A stretch of 64,000 nucleotides of DNA, taken from Vitellaria paradoxa (lineage: Eukaryota > Streptophyta > Magnoliopsida > Ericales > Sapotaceae). Below, piece by piece: positions 56,987 through 64,000 of this stretch (its first letter is position 1; each line of letters begins with the position of its first letter). The stretch covers positions 22,211,541-22,275,540 of the forward strand of contig CM034241.1 of NCBI GenBank assembly GCA_019916065.1, written 5' to 3'. Below the pieces are notes generated by a model. The model had not been told where the DNA came from. It did no database searches and saw nothing but the letters and a program-made list of their open reading frames with translations. A program made the translations under genes and the position numbers.

Positions 56987-58644
56987 TGATTACACTTGAA
57001 AAGTGTAATTACAAACTCCACATTTTGATACACATTAATGCATTTAAGTAGTTAATCTTGAAGTTTCATCATTATTTTTATTACTTATAGTCGTTATTTT
57101 CTTAATTGTAGGGAAAATGGCGAGATAAGTGAAGTTCATAGCGATGAAAACAGCCTAAAATATGAAGAAAAAGTTGTGGTTCAAACCTCACCAAGGATGG
57201 TTTGGTCTAGCCCAAAGACCAAGCATGGAGGAGGAAGCAAAAGTTGAAGATCCATCATTCTGTGGTCCAGACCCCCACCTAGATGGTCCAGACCACAGTG
57301 GCTGAGCACGCGACTTTTAAAACTTATCTTTTAGGGTTTCCTTGGACCCTTTTTAAAAACCCTGTTGCACAGCTGAACCCTAGAGAGGAAACTTTTATTT
57401 TTTCAGCATACTTTTGAGTGTTTTACCATAGTTTGAGAGCTTTCTAATTGCTCGTGGGATGTTTCTACGTTTTTTTTGAAGCTGTTATTGTTTTCATTAT
57501 AGTAGTTGTGATTCAGTACTCCGTTTCAGAATTGTTTTCCGAGTACATTATATTTCGTTTCTCTATTTAATGATATGATTTATTCCTTTTATTCAGTAGA
57601 TCAATTAAATATGTGTGTGTTTGTTGATTTTGTTTCATTTAAAGTTATGTTAGCGTAAAACCCTAGTTCTTGATTCAATAAATCAAGGAAGGATAGTTTA
57701 TGACGATCTATGGGATGTGTGTAGACCCTTCGTATGGTTTGCGAAAACCCATGTGTAAGGATCTACTATTTTCGAATCTATTTTAATTTGTTTCAAAAGC
57801 ATTCAAAAACGAAACCTTGACTACATTCTCTGTAATAACTGGTAAAGGTTTTCGATTCAAATTGGTTTAATATTTTTGGATGAATTAAAAAAAGAATTTG
57901 AACCTAAATCTGAATTCGTTTGTTTGAAAAACTTTCGAAAACAAAAGTTTTTGACAAAATTTTCTGAAATCACTGGTAAAGATTTTTTATTAAAACTTTC
58001 TTAATATTTTTGAACAAATCCTAAATCAGATTTATTAGATTTGAACCCAAGTATTTTCTTAGAAAATCTTTTTGGTTTTATCATCCTAAACGAGATTTTA
58101 AAATCGAGTATTGGGAACTTAATAAATCTTAACAAAGGCATCTTTCCAATCTATCGTTCGTTTCACGTGAACTTTAGATTGTAGTTAAAACACATCCCAT
58201 AGTGAAGTAGTGAATTATCGGGAATTGAAAGTTGGATCAAAAACCTCTTTAGTACAATGCTTGTTATTTAATTTAATTTCTAAGTTGATTTGTTTGCTTT
58301 GAAATTTTAGAGTAAATTGTTTGGTTGCACTTTAAAATTAAATTGAATTCATTTAATTAATATTTAATTCACTTAAAACCTAAAACCAAAAATTTGATTT
58401 ACTGGATTCCCTCGGGTAGTTATTAATTTACTCTTTAGTTTAAATTTTAAATTTGCAAAACCCTAGAATTTAGTTTCAATTGAACATCAAACTTTGCTTA
58501 CATTTAAATTCTAAACTCTCATTATAACCTAGAAACTAAATAACATAGGCTTCCTGTAAATTTAACCTTAGACTCACCGAGTTAAAACTACACCGCACAC
58601 CTTGCACTTGGGGGTTAAATAGACACACAACCTAGATGTGGTCA
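56987..58644 (+). repeat. 3' LTR of the Athila-like element (1658 bp)
   Basis: Colinear with 37090-38739. Starts TGATTACACTTGAAAAGTGT and ends TGTGGTCA, followed by the ACAAA duplication. Confidence 0.88.
57260..57298. promoter_or_regulatory. Paired GGTCC dyad, 3' LTR of the Athila-like element
   Basis: Arms CTGTGGTCCAGACC and GGTCCAGACCACAG; cores 57264-57273 and 57285-57294, starts 21 bp apart. Both cores carry the same CpG-type change (CCGG to CCAG), different from that in the 5' LTR. Confidence 0.65.
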
Positions 58645-58649
58645 ACAAA

Positions 58650-59349
58650 CTTTATTGAATTAGGCGAGCAAAAACAATGGTTAAATGCCTCACATTGTGG
58701 ATTTTTTTTTGAGAAATCTCATTGGAGTGAGAAAAAAAAAAAACACTAGATAAACCCAATTTGCAGTGAATTACATGTATGTACATTAACCTATTTTTTT
58801 AATCTTTTATGCCATGTGTACCCACTAATTAACACACATATGTTGCTCACAAGTCACTTCCTTTGAGCATTTTTCTTCTTGTATTTGTTTGTAAAATGTC
58901 ATTATTTTTTATTTTGACAAAATGTGGATAATTATCTTCCTTTGTATAAACGATAGGAAGAGTTCAAAAGGCCTTATGAAGAGAATTCACAACCTGAAGG
59001 ATCATCAATGATGCAAGAACAAATGTCACAAGAGGTATTAGGGAAATGATCAAGGTACTTGAGGGGATTTGGGGCTGGCCCAAAGTCTTCATCATCTAGT
59101 AGTCCTATAACCATGTCACATGTGATTGATGAAGAGGTGCAAGTGCTTAAAGTAGAGATAAATACTCTAAAAGGATTAACTGAAACTTAACATGAGATAA
59201 TTAAAAGTCAATAACAAAAGATTGAAAGCCAGCAACAGAGGCTTGACTCTCAAGAGAAGAAGCTTGAAGAGTTTGAGAGTAAATTTATGAGGCAACAAAT
59301 ACAAGTTATAAAGAAGTTGCAAAGGGGGGATCTTCAATTTGAGATCTAA
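58650..59349 (+). pseudogene. CACTA second ORF, 3' part
   Basis: Resumes after the ACAAA duplication with ELGEQKQWLNA. After a probable intron (to about 58957) it reads EEFKRPYEENSQPEGSSMMQ, then GAGPKSSSSSSP, then a long heptad-like stretch EVQVLKVEINTLKGL, QKIESQQQRLDSQEKKLEEF, a coiled coil that usually closes this family of CACTA proteins. Two stops interrupt it. Confidence 0.7.
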
Positions 59350-59690
59350 GTAAATGTCAATATAAGTACCTCACTAAAGCTTAAACAATAACTTTTTATA
59401 TACATGTTCACACTTTTTTTTTCTTTTACAAGTTAGTGAATGATATAGAGATAAAACATACTTGTTAGACATATTTATTGGAGACATTCGTATTTTATTT
59501 GAACACTTATGTTTTATTTTTTAAGATATTTGATTTTTTTTCTTAGAAGTTTGTTTGGTGGGTAGTTTACAAATTATCTTATTATTGGACATTAAGATTA
59601 TCTATAAATTTGATATAATTTATTATTTTGTGTAATTTATTTAACAATAAAATATTGTAATGAATGCTTAATTATGCTTAACGTAACCAA
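59350..59690. other. CACTA 3' region, end not found
   Basis: AT-rich. I looked for a CTTGTAGTG-type terminal repeat matching the left end and did not see one. Confidence 0.35.
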
Positions 59691-59996
59691 TTCATGTATT
59701 GATAGGCTTCATCAAAATTGTGACTTGTGATCATTCTTATTTCAACAAAGGAGTTCTTGGATCACAAAAGTTAGCTCTATATAGATTTTTAGTCTCTACT
59801 CTTATTTTTTATTGAAACATTGGTTAGCTTTTTATACAGCTGATAGATCTTATTTATACAGTCCAGTACATGAGAATTCCTGTAATGGTTTTTAGTCTGG
59901 TAAATTACAGAACAGCTACTAATGCTATTCTTGTTTAGGATGTTCTTGTTTAGGTAATGAGGAAATCTATAATTGTAAAAGAGAAATAATGTGTTG
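59691..59996 (-). other. Possible short LTR fragment with TATA boxes on the minus strand
   Basis: On the minus strand, CTGTATAAATAAGATC followed by CAGCTGTATAAAAAGC, and later AATAAAAAATAAG, looks like promoter then polyadenylation signals of a Copia-type LTR. No ends or target duplication could be defined. Confidence 0.25.
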
Positions 59997-60185
59997 ACAA
60001 TGAAGTTTAACAGTGTCATTACTGTTAAATCTTTCTATTTCAATGACTTATCATGTCCCATGTGGGCATTGACATATACTACAGCTAGAGACAGTATCCC
60101 TATTGAGGAATTAGATGCAAGTGTGGTGGAAATGTATGTACAGGACGTGAAACTTAAGTTTGATAACATCTTCTATACCATTTAA
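59991..60185 (+). other. Unrecognised 64-codon open frame
   Basis: MLTMKFNSVITVKSFYFND, then PMWALTYTTARDSIPIEELD and VQDVKLKFDNIF. Its composition is protein-like but it matches no family I know. It lies just upstream of the polygalacturonase remnant and is not part of that family. Confidence 0.2.
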
Positions 60186-60295
60186 GAAACTATGAAAATA
60201 AAAAATGGAAAGTTAGTTCTTTTCTCATTAATGTTGTGTTTAACATGAGTTGTTACTAATCTATTATTTTAAATTATAACTTCTCCTAGATTGAA

Positions 60296-61231
60296 ACTTT
60301 GATGCTGGAAGGTGATCTTGGTAGTGATAGTCCTAGCTCAAATTATATTTTCAATGTGACATCTTTTGGGGTAGTTGGAGATGGTTTCACTGATGACACT
60401 ACTGCATTCAGGGCAGTATAAAAAGCGGCCTATGCTGTTGAATCTGTAGTTCTTTTGGCTCCCTCAAGTAACACATTTCTAGTTACTTCAACAATCTTCT
60501 CAAGCCTTGTTAGCCTGGACTAGTGTTTCAAGTAAAGATTTGATTAGAACCCTAAATTTTATTCTCTCTTTTAATCTGTCATTCTGCCTATGTTAATTCT
60601 AGAAATTTTACAATCAATATTATCTTGAATGGTTCCATTTTGAGCTCCACTCAAACATTGAAAATGAAATGCCATTTTTAGGGTTCCGATGGGTCAACCT
60701 TACCAGGACCATGTGATAGCCCTTCTTTGAGTGCAACTCTTTTAACACTCAAAAGCGTTCTAGCTTCAGTCAAACAATGAGGTTTTCTGGTGTTGAAAAA
60801 CTTAGTTGTTTTTTTTCTTTTTTTTTTTTTTTTGGTAGTTAATTCGCTTCTTCATGAGTTCAAATCTGATGGTGAGTGGTTTACACATCCAAAACAGTCC
60901 CCAGTTCCACATGAAATTTGATGGATGTGAAGGAGTATCGGTAGAGAAGTTGGCCATATCTTCCCCTAAGCTTAGCCCACATACTGATGGCTTCTACATT
61001 GAGACCACAAAGTATGTAGGGACATACAACTCTGTGATAGGAAATGGTAACCAAATAAAAGCCCTTGCTCTGCATGTTTTTTTTGTTTTTTAATAGTAAT
61101 TTACTAGTATGTTCCATGCTCAATTATTTCACCTTGATTGAATAGGAGATGATTCCCTTTTCAATTGGACCAGGGTGTTCTAGTGTTAACATATAGAAGA
61201 TGTCACTTGTGGGCCTAGTCATGTGATCAGG
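60296..61231 (+). pseudogene. Polygalacturonase (glycoside hydrolase family 28) pseudogene
   Basis: After an acceptor-like CTCCTAG the plus strand reads NYIFNVTSFGVVGDGFTDDT and AFRAV, the conserved start of plant polygalacturonases, then a stop, and VVLLAPSSNTFLVTSTIFSS. After further gaps comes GSDGSTLPGPCDSPSL, then [20 protein letters not shown] sequence (60957-61015: [20 protein letters not shown]) where the catalytic NTDG is HTDG, and GDDSLSIGPGCSSVNI near 61147 keeping the DD pair. The remnant stops at GPSHV, before the conserved GHG. Several stops and a poly(T) tract (60811-60833) break it. The family acts on pectin in the cell wall; this copy cannot. Confidence 0.8.
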
Positions 61232-61863
61232 TACATCACAAATTATTATTATTTTTTTTTAAGTTTTTGTTCTCATCGCATAATCACAACTCTTTATTTT
61301 AAGCTTAGTTTTTGTTCTATAAAGTTTATCATATTCACTTGTTATTTAACTCTTATCTTATTCTTATTTTCTAAAAGTTTTCATGAGTACTGCCTTCGAA
61401 CAAGACTCTAAGAGCGGAGAGTGTCATGTCCCCTACTGTGTTAATGTAAATGAGATTTTAGGGGACGATTATTTAAGTAACTCAGTGCTGATTTATTATT
61501 ATTATTAAATAAATTCCTTTGTACCGATCAAAAGTAACATGGATTTTTCTTTTTTTTTGGGGGGGGAGGGTTAGAATTTTACTTTTATAAAACAATAAAT
61601 GACGGAGATACAAAATTTCAAATAAACTAATGGAAAAATGAAACAGTTTCTTTATGTTGTTTTGCTTTTGGTGGCTTTTATATGTTGGAGATACTGATAG
61701 ATTAAATCATATTATTTGTTCATGATTTCAAGGCTTTTTTGTTAATAATTTTAATTATTGCTTTTTTTTTGTTAATAATTTTAATTATTGTTTTCACTAA
61801 ACATGTATGTGACTGTCAATGCAATAATCATACTTGTTGACACTTGTATTCATGCATATGTAG
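61232..61863. other. AT-rich spacer with a small tandem duplication
   Basis: Contains two direct copies of a roughly 30-bp unit, CTTTTTTGTTAATAATTT with TTAATTATTG (61734-61760 and 61761-61790). Nothing else recognised. Confidence 0.4.
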
Positions 61864-61949
61864 TCTGCATCGCAAGTTCATGCGAGTCAATTTGTAGCTG
61901 GTTTTATGGATGGTTCCGTTAGACTGTTCGACATTCGAACCCCTGAAAT
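61864..61949 (+). pseudogene. Isolated WD40 exon resembling plant RAPTOR
   Basis: 86 bases between an acceptor (ATGTAG) and a donor (GTAAGC). They read SASQVHASQFVAGFMDGSVR and LFDIRTPEM without a stop. This resembles a C-terminal WD40 repeat of RAPTOR, the TOR-complex scaffold (recognition from memory of the AAGFxDGSVRLYDVRTPEM pattern). No neighbouring RAPTOR exons are visible within about 1 kb on either side, so it is either a captured or duplicated exon or the only readable part of a dead copy. Confidence 0.6.
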
Positions 61950-61951
61950 GT

Positions 61952-62425
61952 AAGCAATTTTATTGAATGTTCTATCCATTTTTATGGTTTTACTATGATC
62001 ATATTCACATCTTATTTTAAGCCATTCTTAAATTGTTTGAATTTTTGAAATCCTGCCAAAGGTAAAAACTTTAAATCCAAAAAAAAAAAATTCAATGTTT
62101 CACCAACTTGTTTTTAGCCATTTCAGAAATCCTTCTGAGAAGGAACACCTAGTATTGTTTATATCCTAACTACACTTTCCTTTCACTGTTATTCAAATAA
62201 GTCTGTTTGGTTTGGATATTTTTTTATGTTAGTTTTTTTAACCAAAAAATTAATTTTATTTTTATTTTTTTTTATAGAGAATGAAAAATGATCATTAATA
62301 ACTGTATGAGCATATATGATACATTAATAGGAAAATGGATTAGGGAATTTGAAAAACTTATTAAATTTTTACACTTTCATTTATGTATAATTTCAGTTTT
62401 GTACTTTCGATTTAAACTTTTTAAG
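61952..62425. other. AT-rich spacer
   Basis: Several A and T runs. No gene or repeat recognised. Confidence 0.35.
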
Positions 62426-64000
62426 TTTTTTTTTTTTTTTTTTGATAAGTATGTATAGATTTGAATTAATGGGAGAAATTTGCATCATCTAGAAGACATA
62501 CTCTCGATTACAAAATAATCAAAAAGTATTCTTTGCAGTCTCACACTAGGCATACCTCATTGTACAAAATATTATACAACCAGCATTTTGCACCTTTTTG
62601 TCTCCAAAATGCCTATTAAATTCTGAGAATTCCGTGAAGCAAAATTCATTTCGGAGAAGAGGAGGATTTTGCAGTCTTGGCTTGAGAAGATTTGCTCTTG
62701 TGCATTAATGCATAGTTCATTTTTGCTCTTTTTTTCCTTCTGGCTTTTAGACATTTGGAATTGAGAATCAGGAGACTTAGGGGAGGGATCCGCAGCATCT
62801 TCATCCGTTTCATCTTTGGCTTCCTTGGGTGACTCGGCCAGCTTCATTTTTCCATCATTCTTCGATTGGAGTTCACTTACCCGAGAATTAGAAGAAACAA
62901 GGGGAGCAAAGATTGACTCATGGATAGGTAAAGGTGAATAAAGAAGTGGGCCCATCTCATCTTTTTGCTGAGCAAAGCAAGTTGACTTATTAATTATTTC
63001 TTGATTCTTCGTGAGAGAGGTTGGCTCCTTTGTAATTAAAACTGCCGTGCTTGAGCTTGCTTCATTAGTTTCACCATTTGCATTAAATTCATTAAACTCA
63101 GCTACCATTTCCTTTGGAGTTGACTGCTCTCTTGGCTTTTCTACTTCCTTAGTGACCGGTCTTCATTGTTGCTTAATTTTGTTTGGACATTGGTTAATCT
63201 TATGACCAAATTGCTTGCAAGCATCACAAATAGTAGGGATCCATTCATACTCAACCGGCTGCTTGAATACTTTGCCATTATAATCTTTTATTTCAATGGT
63301 GGAAGGAAAAGTTGCTTGCCTATCCACCTCAATACAAACGCTTGCATAAGCAAGCATTTGTCTAAGGGCTGTCATTCTATCTGTGAAGAGTGGCCGTCCT
63401 ATTTGGCTTGTGATCTTGCTGAGGGACGTAGCAGACCATAAATGAAGTTTCAAGAATGGAAGTCTTACCCATATTGGGAGCAAATCTGGAGTTATTCTAT
63501 CATACACCTCATTAGGGGACCAAGGCTTCAAGATTAGGGGTTTATCATTGTAGCTCCATGGACCAAGTTCGAGCACCTTGAGCTTAGTTTCCTCATCTTG
63601 AAAATTAAACACAAAAAGACCAGCCTTCAATATGAATAGCTCAATGTTGCCAAAGGCTTTCCATCTTCTTTCAATGAATTGTTTCATGAGTTTGTAAGGG
63701 GGCTTGGCACCAATTACATAGCCCACAATGGCATTGTCCCACCTTAGTTCTTCCGAGACTTCTTCAATGGTTATAGCTACAGGTGGCTTGTGTGGTTCGG
63801 TGGCGTCTTAAGGAGGTATGTATTCAAGGGAGATACCATTTGTCTTCACCCGGTTAGAAGAAAAGAGGTGGGTCCATGTTGCTTTGGGATTTGGCAAGTT
63901 GTTTTCTAAAGGGGTTGGCACCGGGCTGGTTCCATTTAGAGGGGGGAAATCTGCTTCTAGTTTGTTTTTTATGGGAGTAGGAATCGGCTGGGGGCTTTTT
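62426..64000 (-). mobile_element. L1-type LINE, internally deleted, 5' part outside the window
   Basis: On the minus strand ORF1 runs from beyond 64000 to 62572. It is followed by about 130 bp of 3' untranslated sequence and an 18-base poly(A) (62443-62426) in the context CTTATCAAAA. The whole of ORF2 beyond an LIGILETK-like endonuclease start is missing, so ORF1 joins the 3' end directly. Confidence 0.75.
62572..64000 (-). pseudogene. LINE ORF1 (DUF4283 plus CCHC zinc knuckle), two in-frame stops
   Basis: Partial at its N-terminal side. Order on the minus strand: ADFPPLNGTSPVPTPL, SSNRVKTNGISLEYIPP, a TAA stop near 63810, EVSEELRWDNAIVGYVIGAK, then the DUF4283 domain (GLFVFNFQDEETKLKVLELG, PLILKPWSP, LPIWVRLPFLKLHLWS, IGRPLFTD), then VEYEWIPTICDACKQFGHKI and NQC, a complete C-x2-C-x4-H-x4-C knuckle near 63190-63235. 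A TGA at about 63162 follows KQQ. The same frame continues through an acidic Ser-rich region to NSQNLIGILETKRCKMLVV. DUF4283 proteins bind LINE RNA (family knowledge). The zinc ligands are intact but the stops make this copy inactive. Confidence 0.85.

Larger units (their letters stand above)
37090..58644 (+). mobile_element. Athila-like Ty3/Gypsy retrotransposon (21.6 kb including a nested relative)
   Basis: Flanked by ACAAA at 37085-37089 and 58645-58649. Layout: LTR 37090-38739; tRNA-Asp-type primer site 38746; nested element 38788-46521 on the other strand; gag 46707-48275; pol 48327-52273; ORF3 53219-54318; ORF4 54609-55166; purine tract 56973-56986; LTR 56987-58644. In the first 200 bp the LTRs differ at roughly 20 positions, so the insertion is old. 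The primer site TTGGCGCCGTTGCC, the DLGASVNL protease, and extra ORFs after pol are all typical of the Athila/Tat branch (established knowledge). All genes carry stops or frameshifts. Confidence 0.88.
16967..59400 (+). mobile_element. Decayed CACTA (En/Spm) DNA transposon carrying nested insertions
   Basis: The left end is proposed at CACTGCAA (16967). Subterminal sequence with repeated AGTGAC/AGTCACTGA-like words and GCGCCAAATTTTCTCGCAG at about 17216 is typical of plant CACTA 5' ends. The plus strand then reads the two CACTA genes in order: the TNP2-type transposase (20492-21050 continued at 32869-35985) and the second ORF of the Transposase_24 (Ptta/En/Spm) type (36110-37084 continued at 58650-59349). 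The interruptions are an RTE LINE, an old Gypsy element and an Athila-like Gypsy element, each with its own target-site duplication. I could not find the right terminal repeat, so the end near 59.4 kb is a guess. No gene is intact. Confidence 0.7.

Noticed and set aside
60811..60840. Fourth micro-retroposition scar (poly(T) then GGTAG) in the polygalacturonase remnant
   Set aside because: The T run and GGTAG edge look alike, but I could not find a convincing flanking duplication.

Overview
This 64-kb window looks like nuclear DNA of a eudicot plant, probably a woody one (the lineage is an inference; the AT-rich repeats at 15.0-16.5 kb are of a kind common in tree genomes). It holds one apparently intact host gene: a two-exon 2-oxoglutarate/Fe(II) dioxygenase of the ACC-oxidase-homolog type, minus strand, 12690-14483. 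Nearly everything else is transposable element, most of it nested, and several insertion junctions can be read to the base.

Left block, 1-12470. The end of a very long LTR (copy A, 1-4333, plus strand) carries a nested Cassandra-like TRIM with three LTR units bearing 5S rRNA-like sequence (2324-3512). It is followed by unassigned DNA, a decayed third fragment of the same LTR family (5437-5900) and a decayed L1-type LINE (6290-7846). That LINE is split by a complete solo LTR of about 4.45 kb (copy B, minus strand, 7847-12301) and resumes at 12302. The dioxygenase gene follows. Two tiny poly(A)/poly(T) retroposition scars with 15-bp target-site duplications (TSDs) lie in its intron and its promoter.

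Middle, 14.7-59.4 kb. After a TA-flanked MITE (15075-15487), a decayed CACTA (En/Spm) DNA transposon runs from about 16967 to about 59.4 kb. Its transposase gene (20492-21050, then 32869-35985) and its second gene (36110-37084, then 58650-59349) are each split by an LTR retrotransposon. Insertion 1 is a 5'-truncated RTE LINE (17748-18410, 22-bp TSD). Insertion 2 is an old Ty3/Gypsy element (21051-32863, TSD GTATT) whose 3' LTR has a 1.49-kb internal duplication. Insertion 3 is a 21.6-kb Athila-like Ty3/Gypsy element (37090-58644, TSD ACAAA, tRNA-Asp-type primer site) with broken gag, pol and extra ORFs. Nested inside it, on the opposite strand, is a gag-only relative (38788-46521, TSD GTTAT) whose two 1.75-kb LTRs differ, as far as I could compare by eye, by one substitution and one CG dinucleotide. 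It is therefore a very recent insertion.

Right end, 59.4-64.0 kb. This part holds a polygalacturonase (GH28) pseudogene, a lone RAPTOR-like WD40 exon with both splice sites, and an internally deleted L1 LINE on the minus strand that keeps ORF1 (DUF4283 plus CCHC knuckle) and runs off the window.

The observation I rate highest is a paired palindrome, GGTCCGGACC twice with starts 20-22 bp apart, flanked by CTGT and ACAG. It occurs seven times in the Athila-like pair: in the U3 part of all four LTRs, before gag, and twice before the third ORF. Its TGGTCC/GGACCA half sites match the class II TCP transcription-factor core, which suggests host-factor control of this family. The same elements share a hairpin plus purine-tract module downstream of their genes.
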